DNA of 64,000 nt from Craspedostauros australis (GCA_026770025.1 JAMXDE010000008.1:310001-374000); one strand, 5' to 3'; positions 43,490-55,593 are shown, numbered from the stretch's first letter. Program-made: numbers and translations. The notes: generated from the letters alone by a model not told the origin.

Positions 43490-46400
43490 ATGCCGCGCCG
43501 GAGGTACAGATCCATGTCAGGGGAATCATTCGGAGATCGTCGACACTCACAATCCTTCGATGCCACAGCCACGATGGTCAACACCAATGATAGCATCAAT
43601 GCCCGTACTAGCATGGGTGCCAACTCTGTTGTCAACGCAAATGGGAACAAGGATGAAGCTCGCACGCCAAGCGTGACAATGAAGCAGGCCCAGCAGTCAT
43701 CGGCGGCCATGCTGCAGATTGTCAACCATCTCACCGATGGTGGTTCAGGCATGACCTTCCTTCATCATCGTCATGCCAATCTCACTCTCGCGAAATCATT
43801 GCTGGACAGAGCCAGGTGGTTGGATGATGCTGGAGTCCATTCATCGTCCGTTGCCGTGACTATGTCTGGGAATGCCTCAAACCGTCGGCGAACGAACAGT
43901 CACAGCAACATTGCCGCCTCATCATCTGCTGCATCTGTATCTGCTGACAACAAGCCATCGTCGAGCATGGCCATGTCATCGTCACCATCGTTGTCGCTGT
44001 CGATGTCTTCGGCCTCATTCCAACGAGACTTTTTGTTGCATCAGGAATGGGAAAGCGGATACAACCCGCTGCATTCGGCAATCATCCATGCGGACCTGCC
44101 CCGCATCCTTCTCTTCTTACGGCATATCTCCACAGAGCAAGAGCGCTTTGTGCAACGGCCCATGAATATCTTGCAGACATCCGAAGATACCGGCGCTTCG
44201 ATCTTATCCCTCAGCAACGGGGATGGCAGTAGTAACACCAGCAATGGACGCAGACGTCAACGATCACGCACGGACAGCATGTCACAACCTAACAATGGCA
44301 ACAACGATTCGAGAGCGATGAAGTCGGTCAACAATCCGCGAGAATGCCTCATTCGCTCCATCATGACGCAAGAAGATCGTGAGGGCTTGACACCGTTGCA
44401 GCTGTTGGGGAAGCTGCAGACAACGGAACTGCGTGCCTGCAGAGCATCCATCGCCCGGCCGACCGTCCATTATTGCAGTAGCAACAGTAGATCAGCTGCG
44501 GCCTTCAGCAGCAACAGGCGCACCAGCTTCGATGCCACGATCCATCCTGACAGCGAGGATGAGAATGAAGATGACTTCCATTTCCTCAACGACAACATCA
44601 ATGTGCTCAACGACGATAGCGACAATGATGATGGCGATGCGCAAACAAAGCGCCGCAACGCATACGCGTGCGAAGTCATCACATTCGGTCGCCCGCAGCA
44701 CTGTGCGCTGGGCGTGCATTCCGGTACATCCCACGGTGGTGGAATGGCAGATTCCAAGCTGACGAGCACTTCAGGAGGTATGGCCATGGCAGCAAGCGCC
44801 TCCTTCCGACCTCAGCGTGTCAAGGAGTTTGCGCAGGACACTGTGGGCAGGCTATCGTCCGCGGTTGCCGTTGCGGCGGCAGCGCATCACACCCTCGTCG
44901 TGCAACGCGATGGTGCACTGTATGCATTCGGTCTGGGCAAGGGCGGTCGGCTGGGAGTGGGCAACGACCAAAATCACTGTCCCTTGCCGATGCGGGTGTC
45001 GGGGCCGTTGTCGCGCCGCCGTGTGGTTGCCGTCGCAGCTGCCGAGAATCACTCTCTGTGCGTGACATCCGAGGGTCAAGTATATTCCTGGGGATCCAAT
45101 CGATTCGGGCAACTCGGAATGAGCAACGGCACCAGCACAAACAAGTCGACATCATCATCATCATCGGACATGAATGCTAACTGCCGATACCTCCCTCGCC
45201 GAGTCGAAGATTTGAAGCAGGCACCATGCGTTGCTGTGGCGGCTGGCGAACGCCATTCCATTGCGCTGTCGCGACGTGGAGAGGTTTACGTGTGGGGAGA
45301 CAATTCATCGGGGCAGCTCGGTGTGAGTCGCAAGACCGGAATTCAAAGGGTCCAACGCGTCGAGTCCTTGTGGAACACGGAAAAGGTAACGATCCAAATT
45401 GCGGCGTCGGCCCAATCCACGCTCGTCCTATGCGGTGCCTCAAGGGGCATGCATGTCAACACGATTTACTCCTGGGGGCATGGCAACCACGTCCCCATCA
45501 AGGTTCATTTCGACGATGATTCCAAACAGCAAGACTTTGCAACTGACCGATTGTCGACGAAGCATGTGCGCAATCCAGTATCAATCGCCTGCGCCAAGTT
45601 CCACAACGCGGCCATCACGAGCGACGGCCATGTCTATACATGGGGATTCCATGCCGAGAGCCTCGGTCGTACCAACAGCGACGCCAACAAGTCGTCATCC
45701 TCTTCGACTTCTATGCACCAACAACGCAAGTCACCATCATCGCCGCAGCTGGTGACCGATCTTTTGCCCGAGAATGGTGGTGGCCTCGCCGTTGCGTTGT
45801 CCGCATCGGAGCATCATACGGCCGTCGTGACGGACACGGGTGCGTTGTACACGTGGGGCGCCGCCGATGGCAAGAATGTGCTGGGACATGAAGGCCAACG
45901 GTGGTTGCCATCCCCCAAGCAAGTGCCGGGCATCCATCGCGCCGTCAGTGTGGCGGTGGCGAAGGAGCACACCGTTGTATTGGTTGGTGCATCGTTCCCG
46001 TCATTGCTCCATGAGATGGATACATTGGAGCACTTGGCAACCAGACGGATCGTTGAGCATGTCGACTTGTTCAACGTCCTGCCGATTTTGATACTTGCGG
46101 AACGTACGGAGGTGAGTGCAGATTGATGAGTGGTTATTGAGATGATTGGATGAATCTTGGGATTGGAAATATGTAAGGATGGAGGCACCAGGGCGATGGC
46201 GCGTTTCAATACGCGATGACCTTGTTTAGAGTATGGTGCGTACGAGTATGTGCATGTCCCAACGCCTCACAACATCTCACATTCCGTTACAATACGCTGC
46301 TCGGACTCTACTCTACATATACCATGTCGTGCGTGACAGTCGCATGCGTTGATCAAGCATTGCATGGAGTTCATCCGTTTGAATCTGGATGGAGTACTGA

Positions 46401-48616
46401 ACTTGGCTCAGAGGAGCGTGATGAACCAGTACCTCGATGACATGCTGTCGGACAGCCTGTACCACTCCCGCACTGACTTCCGAGACGGCAGCTTCCATCC
46501 GTTCATCACGGACATCATTGATGCGGGAACCAACAAGCGACCCACCTTCGGCAAGGATTGGTTCTGCTCTCACGAGGAATGGGTGAAGGCATGCCATTCT
46601 CTCTCCATGACGGACATGGCTCGTCTATCCGCCGGTGCTGCAGCTCGTAGAGATGCACAAGTCGCTCTTTCTTCGATGGGCGCCCGTCGCCAACGCGGCG
46701 CTTCTTTCAACAACTTTGCAGACGGTAGAAAGAGGGGCAATTCCGTCTCCGTGAGCTATCAAGACAAGGAGAGCTTAGACCAGATCATCGCAAGCACGAC
46801 CAACATGGACCTCTCCAGCAGCACGTTGGCGAACTGCAAGCTCGAATGGCTCAACAAGGAGATCCGCGGAACCAAGAAGCGGTTGAATCAGATCGCCAAG
46901 CTGGAGCAATCGGACACGAATGATCTCACGCACGAACAGCGCGGCAAAATCACTCGAAAGAATTTGCTGCAGACCAAACTGGACTATCTGGAGAAGGCGA
47001 TGAGAGTAGTCGAGAAGCGCATGGGCGACTTCGTCATTCCATCCAAGAAGCAACCATCGAACACTACTATCGGGTGTGATGCTGTGAAGGTTCAAGACGC
47101 GAATGGAAAGACGCTTTTGAAGACACTTGGCACGAAGAGTCAGCAGGAAGCCGACCCAGCATCGCAGCAATCCGAAGATGGCGAACATGCAACAGCTCCA
47201 GCAGCAACGACAACGACAAATACCAAGTCCTACTACTGCGGGGTGTGCTGCGTGAAATGTCAGGACGAGACCAGCTACGTCTTGCACAACAATGGTCGTA
47301 AGCATCGCAATCGCGTGTCGCAGGCCGCAGAAGCAGAAAAGGCAACCGCTGCAGCAACGATCTTGGCACAGAAGCAGAAGCAGCAGCTCATGGTGTCCAC
47401 CTCGCAAGAAGTCCAACCAACCAATCGCAAGCCAACCAAATTGGCCTGGGCAAGTGCCGCGACACCGAAATCAGTGACACCGACACTAACAACAACAACG
47501 CCAGCAGCAGCAGCAGCAGCCACATCTCCAAAGCCCAAGTACACGCTCCCACCTCCGCCACATACCACGGGTCCCGGCGTCATTCCAAGCATGCCCAAGA
47601 AGCAAGCTTGCGGCAGCCCCATCACCAAGTCCAGTGATCTACGATCGATCATGCAAGAGCAGGACCGCAAGTCAAAGAAGACGAAGAAAGGAACTCTGCC
47701 AACCCCGAAAACCATAAGGACGAAGGTGAGCTTGCGTGACATCATGGCCGGTGAGCAACGATCGGCATCGAAGGTTGTCTCGCCAGGGGCGTCGCCATCA
47801 GTCAAAACGATGACAACGGCTGCAACAGCAAAAGCATCAACAGGAAAAGGAAAAGGAGGTGCGAAAACCATGGCAGTCCCCTCGTTGAAGCAACCCAGGT
47901 CATCCAAGAAGAAGGCATCATCATCATCACAACCGCACTTGCACCAATCGAAGCTGCAAGCAGGACAACATGGGAGTTGGAACGCGATGATGTCAGCATC
48001 ACGCAAATCACCAAGCACCTCGCGAACGTTGGCAACCACAACGACAGCAGGAGCAGCCACAGCGGAGCCATTGAGCACACGCTGTGTTCCAGCAAATCTG
48101 CTTGCACCATCACCGTCCACCAAGGCGGGTGGCGGTGACGATCCGTATTCCTTGGCTGCCTTCTTGACCCCCACCAAGACACCGACGCCCAAACCATCCA
48201 AGTCCCCGTGGTCCACGCCCAAGGCAAAGCGACAACCCCCACCAATCAAGACATCGTCGCCATTCCCCGAACACCCACCCGCCACCCCCAAGACCAAATC
48301 CACCCCAACCTCGAAGAGCCTGCGCGACATCCAGCAGGAGGAGACCGACTTCAAGGCCCGCCAGGACGAGACGTTCGGCAAGGGGGCAGGCAGCTGGTAT
48401 ATCGGACGGCGTGAACGCGCCGGATCTTTCCGCGCCATCCAGACGAAGGAGCTGATGATCCAGGAGCAGTACGAGATCGAGGCCCAAATCCGCAACGAGG
48501 TTGAGGACGCCAAGCGCAAGGCGACAAAGAAGAAGAAGGGCCGCAAGGGCAATCGGAAACGCGGCAAGAACGCGGCAGGCGGTAAAATGCCACAGCCCAT
48601 TCCGGCGTCGTCTTGA
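43490..48616 (+). CDS. IBTK-like ankyrin, RCC1 and zinc-finger protein (two exons)
   Basis: Exon 1 is 43490-46111 and exon 2 is 46340-48616; the intron has a GTGAGT donor and a GTGACAG acceptor, and both junctions are phase 0. The 1632-residue product has ankyrin-like repeats at about 188-310 (SGYNPLHSAIIHADLP, then DREGLTPLQLLGK), seven RCC1-type blades at about 390-833 (LYAFGLGKGGRLGVGN, VYSWGSNRFGQLG, VYVWGDNSSGQLG), then a helical segment spanning the splice site (HVDLFNVLPILILAE, then HCMEFIRLNLDGVL) typical of the part after a BTB domain. Exon 2 adds a matrin/U1-type zinc finger near 1172 (YYCGVCC to GRKHRNRV) and C-terminal SLRDI-type motifs. This order resembles inhibitor of Bruton kinase (IBTK), a cullin-3 adaptor family; a clear BTB domain is missing. 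The ATG context AACAAGATGCC and the in-frame low-complexity upstream sequence favour 43490. Confidence 0.85.
46112..46339 (+). other. Intron of the IBTK-like gene (228 bases)
   Basis: GTGAGT at 46112 and CAG at 46337-46339. Without splicing the frame would stop at 46124-46126, just before the conserved helical segment resumes in exon 2. Confidence 0.8.
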
Positions 48617-48866
48617 GTACTCGCATGGCAACGAGTCGATCGATGAGCTCCACACACGTTAAATGTAATACGTCCATGTGTATGTTCATGCGCTACTATA
48701 CTGTATCCTACAAAAATAAGAGTCCACAACTCTTGATCCATTGTGCAAGCATCTGTTGCCTCCACCCAGACACTGCTCCCACAACGACCGCTATTTTGCT
48801 TATTGTACTACTTTACTTTTCGTATGTCTCGCTCGCTCGCATACCGCACGTATGCTATCACGCGCT
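48617..48866. other. Shared 3' region of convergent genes
   Basis: 250 bases between two stop codons on opposite strands. Both transcripts must terminate here and may overlap. No classical AATAAA is obvious. Confidence 0.5.
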
Positions 48867-50684
48867 TCACCCAATCACGACGCTGTCGCCACCCATGCGA
48901 ATGCTGAGCTGTCCCTTGTCAGACAGATGCAGCTGCACGAGGGAGGATCCCGTGCAGGCCGCGACATTGAGCGTGGCGAGCTTCTTTTGCGTGGGCGATG
49001 TCTGCCACACGACGAGCGGCGGCGCGGCCCCGGAGGCGTCTGACTTCTTTTCCTCCTCCTGCAGGACGGTGGTGGGACGGTACGTGGCCAAGGCCGGCAA
49101 AGGCGTGCCGATGTCGATGAGGCGCGAGGCGGCGTTGAATTCGGCCTGCGCGGATTGGACGATGTCGATGGCGACGGGCGATACCGGGATGGCGGTGCTG
49201 AAAGTATCATCGCTGCTGTTGTTGGCCTTGTCGTTGTCGAGAAGGGCCTGGGCGTGGATGGCGGTGCCGAGCGCGACGGCTTCGGAGGGGTCGATGGTGG
49301 AGGAAAAGCCTACGATCTCGGTGTCCTTGGGACAGGCGGATTTGATGAGGGGCTGGATCCAGGCATGCAGCGGTCCGCTGAGCCAGATCTGGTCGATGCG
49401 GTCGCATTGGTGGGCGTTGTCAGCGGTGGAGGAGAGGACCTCCTGCAGGGTCTTCTGGATGGTGGCCTTGACCTGGTTGGCCAAGGAGGAGGATAGCATC
49501 TCCCACCGCGGTTTGCTGACGGAGACCTGGCAGTCCATGCCCTCGTATAGACCGTCGATGTGGATGGTCGTGGTGGTGGCGGAGCGTTGCAGGAGAGTGG
49601 TGAGGGCGGACTCTCCCGTGCGCTGCAGCTTTCTGCGCGCCTTTTTGGAGGACCAGACCTCGCCGCGCGGGAAGCGGCATTTTGTTTCGAACTGCTGCGC
49701 GACGTGCTTGCCGAGGCATTCGATGAGGAGCGGGCCGGAGACGCTGGTGTTGGTTGCGTGGTACCGCAGCGACCACATGGCAGGTGCGCTGCTGCTGCCG
49801 TTGTTGCTGGTGGTGACGTTATTGTTGGTGCTGGTGCTGGTGCTGTTTGCGTCGCCGTTGGTTGCATTGTTGGAACCGCCATTGCTGCTGCCATTGCCAT
49901 TGGTGTTGCTGCCATCACCCTCCTTGTTGGCCCCAAAGTGCAACTGCTGCAGGAGGGAGACCTTGAGACCGGACGCGCCCAGGTCCACCACGAGCACGTG
50001 CTTGCATTGCGACTTGGGCAACGCGTAGGAGTACGCCAGGCAGACAGCGACAGGTTCCAGCAGGCAGCCGATGAGATTCTTGTCCAGGATGCTCCTGAGC
50101 TTGGCGATGTACTGACGCAGGTCCTCGTCCGCGTTGTGCTGATCGTCCGCAGCGGCCATGCCGGTCGCCAACGCCGGAATGCTGGCCACAACGCCGAGCT
50201 GCCCGAACGGAACGTGCGCCGCATTGCACGCCAGCTGGAGCACGACGCCCTTGAGATAGTCGGCGGTGTGCTCCCTGTCCTCCTTGGCCTCGTCCGCGTC
50301 CTTGAGGATGCCGACGATGCCCTTGGGCGGACCCGGCGGCGGCGGAACGTAGTCCGGGTCGCTGTCATCGAACGGCTTGGGTTGGATGGTGATGGCCGCA
50401 CGCGTCGCACGCGCTCCGTCGTGGTTGTGGATCAGCGCGGGGCCCACCTTGGCGTTGCTGCTGCCCGACGTGCTGTGGTTGCTCGGGCCGTTCAGGCTCT
50501 CCTCGGCCTTGTTGAAGGTGGAGACGCGCGCGTTCCAGGTGCCCAGGTCCAGGCCGACGGCGATGGAGATGGTCTCCGCACCAGCCGCTGTCTTGGCCTT
50601 CGCGTCATTGTTGTTCTTGCCGTCTCTGTTCTTGCTGTCTCTGTTGGAGTTCTTCGAGCTGCTGCCCGACTTGTTTTGCGGCAT
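48867..50684 (-). CDS. HSPA14/Ssz1-like atypical Hsp70 (605 aa)
   Basis: The protein has the actin-like ATPase layout of Hsp70: phosphate 1 near residue 45 (AVGLDLGTWNARVS), EPVAVCLAY near 210, phosphate 2 (VVDLGASGLKVSLL) near 235, the block LYEGMDCQVSVSKPRWEML near 390, and the adenosine region (IWLSGPLHAWI) followed by DPSEAVALGTAIHAQ. The combination and the divergent phosphate motifs fit HSPA14/Ssz1, the ribosome-associated Hsp70 that works with a J-protein on nascent chains. Normal cues of strong ATPase activity are altered. A Ser/Asn/Gly-rich insert lies near 255-300 and the N-terminal 30 residues are Ser/Lys/Asn-rich. The C-terminal part is short and lacks a lid and EEVD tail. It is a single exon, GC-rich, convergent with the IBTK-like gene. 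Confidence 0.85.
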   Translation of the reverse strand: MPQNKSGSSSKNSNRDSKNRDGKNNNDAKAKTAAGAETISIAVGLDLGTWNARVSTFNKAEESLNGPSNHSTSGSSNAKVGPALIHNHDGARATRAAITIQPKPFDDSDPDYVPPPPGPPKGIVGILKDADEAKEDREHTADYLKGVVLQLACNAAHVPFGQLGVVASIPALATGMAAADDQHNADEDLRQYIAKLRSILDKNLIGCLLEPVAVCLAYSYALPKSQCKHVLVVDLGASGLKVSLLQQLHFGANKEGDGSNTNGNGSSNGGSNNATNGDANSTSTSTNNNVTTSNNGSSSAPAMWSLRYHATNTSVSGPLLIECLGKHVAQQFETKCRFPRGEVWSSKKARRKLQRTGESALTTLLQRSATTTTIHIDGLYEGMDCQVSVSKPRWEMLSSSLANQVKATIQKTLQEVLSSTADNAHQCDRIDQIWLSGPLHAWIQPLIKSACPKDTEIVGFSSTIDPSEAVALGTAIHAQALLDNDKANNSSDDTFSTAIPVSPVAIDIVQSAQAEFNAASRLIDIGTPLPALATYRPTTVLQEEEKKSDASGAAPPLVVWQTSPTQKKLATLNVAACTGSSLVQLHLSDKGQLSIRMGGDSVVIG

Positions 50685-51604
50685 GGCTCCCTGCTTCCCG
50701 TTGCGCTGGCTATCTATGGATTAGGTTGTTTGGGGTACGTTTACTATTATATATGTATTGTCTATGCACAATGGACAACTCTTACAATGAACAACTCTTA
50801 CAATGAACAATGATGATGGACGACAATGTCCAGATTCATCACCCGTTTCTTGGAACAGCACCATTTGCGCAAAACACGCTCCTGCCAAGCACGAACACGA
50901 AAAACGTGGAGAACGACCTTGTTGGTCATGGTGACGACTTCAACCGCGTTGGCGGACGGACGGGCGCAATTGGACTACTCGGACTAACTGCGTGGTTTCT
51001 TCCTCGAATTTCGTGCCAACGGACACAATGACGCCATTGCAGAAACAACACGAAGCATCAAGAAGATTCAGCGCGATGCGTGAACTCGTGGTCGTGTTCG
51101 AACATGACATCCGCTTAGATCCAACGACAAGATCACACTCACGCAAGTGCCATCACAAAGAGCAACAACCAAGAAGACATGGAACGAGATGTTCTGCAAG
51201 CTCTGTCTGTGGCTTACGACCTGGGTGTGCCTCTCCGTCTGCAATAGGCCATCTTCCAATCGTCAGCGGCGTCTTCGAAATCGACAATCCGCCGGTGCTG
51301 CGTTCTGGAGTGGGTCCACGACGAATGAGGCGGATCATGCTGGTGGTGGCGGTGGGGTATCGGTTCCTCTTGGGAGTAGTTGAGGGTTGCGCAAGTCATC
51401 AATACATCCACATCAGCGTTCTATAATACTTTACAGCGTTTACAGTGTTACATCGCGTGGCATTGTGGATCCCGCAGGTTCCCTTCCCAATGGTGCCATC
51501 ATGAGTCCTCTTGGCACGGCCATCAATCACGCTACTGCTCCGAGTGCACCACCATACTATGCAAGCACAAGCGCGAGTATGAGTACCGTGTATGACGTAC
51601 CATC
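50685..51604. other. Intergenic, no supported gene
   Basis: Upstream of the Hsp70-like gene (minus strand) and downstream of the arrestin-like gene. It includes an imperfect direct repeat of ACAATGAACAACTCTTAC near 50778-50806. No convincing frame. Confidence 0.45.
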
Positions 51605-52866
51605 TCACTGGGACGCGTCATCATCGTCATCCTCATCATCCGATTCGATGTCCGTGCCTGGATCTTCCACGTCGACCACATTCTGCGATGACACAATGAT
51701 CAGAGGAACATCCACTTTCACGTCCTGATACACGATGCCTTTCATGCAGAACGTCAGCTGCAAGCTATGCGCCACCTTGGTGTACTCGCCATCCAACGAG
51801 CAACGGATCACGCGCGTCGGAATCTGAAATGACAACACGTTCTCGGGCAGCAGCACTTCTTGCGACAGCGCATCGTGCAGCTCCTGCTGCGCCACATCCT
51901 TCAACACCGACGTCTGCAATCCAGGCACCGCCACATCATCGATCTGACCGATCTTCTTAGACTCCACCACGACATTCGATCCATTGTCGATAACGACCTC
52001 CATCAACCGCGCCGTCACGCTATAAATTGGAGTCGGCGATACGTTGCGACAGGCGATGGCGACGTGACCCACGTTTCCTTTCGAGAGGCGGTGATTTGAC
52101 ATGCGCACGGCGATCAGCAAATTGCCCACCTTCGTCATGTGGCGCACGGATTTCGTCGCGATGTCGGGGTGGTAGGGGATGGGTGTGGCTGGCGATGGCG
52201 GTCGTTGCATCACCAAGAAGCGCTGGGCATGCGATGTGCGGAATGCCAGTTTCTTGTCGAGGTACACGGCGACTTGGACGAAGTACTGTTCCGCGTGGTA
52301 TGGCGTACGTGTGGATGGAGAAGTGTCAGTCTCAATTCAGGCGCGACGCAGTTTATGTTTGCGACAACGAGGGAAACCACGCGCAACCCAAAAACCAACA
52401 AGCGGCAGTCATTCATGGATTCACTTACCACAACATCACCGTGAAGCCCTTTCGTATCGGAAAGATAGTATCTTTTCAATGTCAAGGCCTCGAAGGAATC
52501 TGGAGTATCTTCGGGAATATCCACCTCAAAATGGATCTGCGGGTCGTCGCCGTGCGAGATATCGTACGTCTTGTGTCGCTTCCACAACAGCACGATGCCT
52601 CGTCCAATCTGCTGTCTCGTGGTCTCGTCTTCCAATTTGTCGGCCGTTTTGGGATGCGACGACACACCGGCCGTGCGAATCGCGTTGCCGCTGGCACCAT
52701 TCAGTCTGCGTTCCAAGCCTTCCACCGTGACGACGGCCTGCACCGATGCGTCCGAATCGAACACTTCGCTGTGCTTGCCCGAGAAGGTGATGTCAACCCA
52801 TCCCCGCAGTTGGTTGCCGGCCAAGATGGCAGGGGCATCGCTGCGAAGGTCGGCGGTGCCCGACAT
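51605..52866 (-). CDS. Arrestin-fold protein, two exons (387 aa)
   Basis: Exons 52866-52429 and 52330-51605 (146 and 242 codons, phase 0), with donor GTAAGT and acceptor TTGAG; the intron is 98 bases. The N-terminal half has beta-rich text of an arrestin N domain (ILAGNQLRGWVDITFSGK, VQAVVTVEGLERRL, then DIPEDTPDSFE). The C-terminal half has matching C-domain blocks (YHAEQYFVQVAVYLDK, GNVGHVAIACRNVS, VLSFQIPTRVIRCSLDGEY, HSLQLTFCMKG). Arrestin-domain proteins act as adaptors in membrane-protein trafficking. The tail is a poly-Asp/Glu stretch. The start chosen is the first Met after a possible acceptor (CAG at 52883-52881). An extra 5' exon may exist upstream, so the N-terminus is uncertain. 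Confidence 0.72.
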
Positions 52867-53946
52867 GGAATTCAGGAACACTGTGCATGGCAAAATAATG
52901 GAGCGGAGCGATGAATGAGTTCGATCCTGTGGCAAAGATATAATAGTTGCTTGCTCTTGGGTGGAGGGCGCGGTATTTGACTTCCACGGGAATGGCAAAG
53001 CCGAACACAAGAACGGAATAGAACGGAGCATCACAGTAAGCAAGTAGACCGAGGCATGAAGGAACAACCAAACCAGATATTATTCCACTCACGGTATGGC
53101 TGCTCATGATGGCGCAGATTCACACCGATCTTTCCTCTCAGCTGTCTTCCCATCGTTCCTGGGTTCTTTCCTTCGTGCTGTTCGTTGGCGCTGCAATGCT
53201 GCGACCACTTGTACCCGTATGCACTGTAACTTCCACTTCAATTTGTGAGAGTACCAACCTCACAAACAAATCCAATGGGATCACACAACTGTGCCGCGCC
53301 GCCTGTGACCCCCTCCTGGACGTGCTCTCTTGTCTCTGTTTGACCGACTTCTCTCATCCTCTCATTGCTGCCGCGGCATCACAACATGCCACGAACGAAC
53401 ATCACTTTTCAAGATCATGGATGTGTTCTTGTTGTGTCGTGTTTGATGTTGTGTGACCGTGTTTTTCCAGAGGCGCGTGCTCGGTATTTTGTCTTTGTTC
53501 CTCTTGTGACGTCATGCAATCGGTTTCTGAAATCGACTACTACGATCATTTAGACTAATGCGACCATCGACGAATTAAAACACAATGACATTTCTTTCGA
53601 TCGTGGTGGAGAAACAAACAAAGGCACAGTACAGTAGAGACGAGGATTGGATCGGTGATGACGCACCCGAATCTCGCCACACTCACAGACACGGCAACAA
53701 AGGCCCGCGCAATCACTTTCTCAAAAATACGACACGAAAGATGCCATCTCCGAAAAGGCGCGTGGATGACTCTGGATGGATCTTAACGAGACTTGGGTAG
53801 TATCGGACACAGAGGGGCACAACCGCCCTCGACGAAAACAGAGGAGATGCACACAAAAAACGAACGCCAGAGCACATCAACATCAACATCAACATCAACA
53901 TTACACGACACCACACCACACAAGCAAGCAGGTGCGAACAGCGACC
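52867..53946. other. Divergent promoter region between arrestin-like and MORN genes
   Basis: About 1.1 kb separating oppositely transcribed genes. It probably contains both promoters and leaders. A run of ACATCAACATCAAC (53877-53902) lies in the leader of the plus-strand gene. No gene is supported. Confidence 0.45.
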
Positions 53947-55593
53947 ATGAGAGTCAGCGCTCACCAGGTTGACATGGAGACGGCGATGACCATGACGAAG
54001 CCGTTGCCGCTGGAGCTGCATCACAAGGTGCCAGAATCGGGATACATCATGGGCGGCGGCGGAAGCGGCGATGGGTTGGGACATTCGCAAGTGCCTGCCG
54101 CAGTGGACACGAATTCGGCGAGGGAAGGGCAAAATGGCGCCAAATCGGCACAGAACGGCCATACCAACGGTGGCCTTTCGTTCGCCTCCAGCATCATCAC
54201 GGGTCAGGTGGGCAGCGATCAGAAGGCGTCCATCTTCGTCGATCGCCGTGAGGACAACGCCGCGACTCCGGCACGCAAGCGCTCTGACGGGACAACGCCA
54301 CCAGCGCCGGCGGCGAAAGCATCTCCCTCCGACAAGGCGCTGAAAGACGCCATGGGCAGCAAGACGCTGCTCGGGATGTCCAAAGAGATGCAGAAACTCG
54401 CATCGCGTCACGACCAGCTCCAGGAGGACTTCGAGAATCAGGTGGGGGCGTACCAGCTGCAGGTGCAGGGGCTGCGAGTGTCGACGGCCACTCTGCAGTC
54501 CTCCAACGATCAGATCAAGCAGACCCAGGGGAAACGGCAGCATCGACATCAGCTGCGAACGCTGCTGCAGCAGAATGCCGATTACCAGCGTCAGGTGGAG
54601 CGGTCGTCGCAGACCGTCAAGACGATGGAAGCGGATCTGAAGACGACCACGGACGATCTGTGCAAGGTCGTCATGCACAAGTCCATCCTCCAGACGAGGC
54701 TGTCCAAGGAGATCAAGCACCGCACCTCCAAACGGCCCTCCTCGTCCAAGCCCATCGCCGACGGCAGCCCCAGCAGCAAGGACAAGGGCAGCCACAGCTC
54801 CAGAAGACGCCAGCGATCGTCGAACAAGACATCGCAGCGACAGCCACCATCGCCGGCATCCAGCGACACCCTGGCCCACCTGCAGCCGCTGCGCCTGCAA
54901 TGGAAGATGAAGGCGCCGACCGATGACTGGCTGTCGGGCTCGAACCAGATATCCAGCTCACTGCAGCTGCTTGCCAGCGAGGACGAGGAGTACACGCTGG
55001 ACCACTTGTCCAACCTCCTCCTTCACAAACCGAAGGTCGATTTTGTCCCAGCCGCAGCAGCAGCCGCGGGAACAATGTCATCGGCTTCCGCAATCGAGCA
55101 GCACCAGGAAGCGGATCTGTCGATACGTCTCAGCTCGTCGATGGATTCGACTGGAACGCAGACATCCACGGACGAGCACGGCAACAAGATCTATCGCACA
55201 CGACGGCGCAGCATGCAGGTCGAGATCCATAGCGGGCCAAATGTCGATGACGGTGCGACCATCATCACGTGCGAGGCATTCTACTCGGGGCCATTGATCG
55301 ACGACAAACCCAGCGGGATCGGTTCGCTGTGGTTCACGAACGGCGACCATTATCTGGGGGAATTCGTCAAAGGAGAAATGCACGGATTGGGAACATTCTC
55401 CCGCAAGCATGCGACCAATGACGACGAGGCAGACGGGCAGGCTGCCGCAGACAAGCACAAGAGCAGCGACGAAGACGATGATCAAGTAGGCGCGTCCGTG
55501 GCATCCGAGGTGTTCCGTGGGAGCTTCGTGCAGAACTACTTTGTGCAATCGAACGTCACCTTGCTGATGAATGACGACGATTCCATGGCATAG
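53947..55593 (+). CDS. Coiled-coil protein with MORN repeats (548 aa)
   Basis: From ATG 53947 the first 130 residues are low-complexity (GGGGSGDG). A long coiled coil follows at about 138-265 (MSKEMQKLASRHDQLQEDFE through KSILQTRLSKEIKHR), then a Ser/Arg-rich basic segment, and near 448-475 MORN-type repeats (SGIGSLWFTNGDHYLGEF, VKGEMHGLGTFSR), with a final divergent one (VFRGSFVQNYF). MORN repeats often bind membranes or form scaffolds, so a structural role near a membrane or cytoskeleton is plausible but inferred. The frame stays open 57 codons upstream; the sequence there is A/C-rich and repetitive, like a leader, so I favour 53947. No introns are evident. Confidence 0.8.
   Translation: MRVSAHQVDMETAMTMTKPLPLELHHKVPESGYIMGGGGSGDGLGHSQVPAAVDTNSAREGQNGAKSAQNGHTNGGLSFASSIITGQVGSDQKASIFVDRREDNAATPARKRSDGTTPPAPAAKASPSDKALKDAMGSKTLLGMSKEMQKLASRHDQLQEDFENQVGAYQLQVQGLRVSTATLQSSNDQIKQTQGKRQHRHQLRTLLQQNADYQRQVERSSQTVKTMEADLKTTTDDLCKVVMHKSILQTRLSKEIKHRTSKRPSSSKPIADGSPSSKDKGSHSSRRRQRSSNKTSQRQPPSPASSDTLAHLQPLRLQWKMKAPTDDWLSGSNQISSSLQLLASEDEEYTLDHLSNLLLHKPKVDFVPAAAAAAGTMSSASAIEQHQEADLSIRLSSSMDSTGTQTSTDEHGNKIYRTRRRSMQVEIHSGPNVDDGATIITCEAFYSGPLIDDKPSGIGSLWFTNGDHYLGEFVKGEMHGLGTFSRKHATNDDEADGQAAADKHKSSDEDDDQVGASVASEVFRGSFVQNYFVQSNVTLLMNDDDSMA

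Noticed and set aside
49560-50813. 417-codon plus-strand frame opposite the Hsp70-like gene
   Set aside because: It is an antisense shadow in a GC-rich gene. The minus strand carries recognisable Hsp70 motifs across the same span.
52881-53107. A 5-residue first exon (ATG 53107, donor GTGAGT) for the arrestin-like gene
   Set aside because: The donor looks good, but joining to the acceptor at 52883-52881 gives the wrong reading phase.
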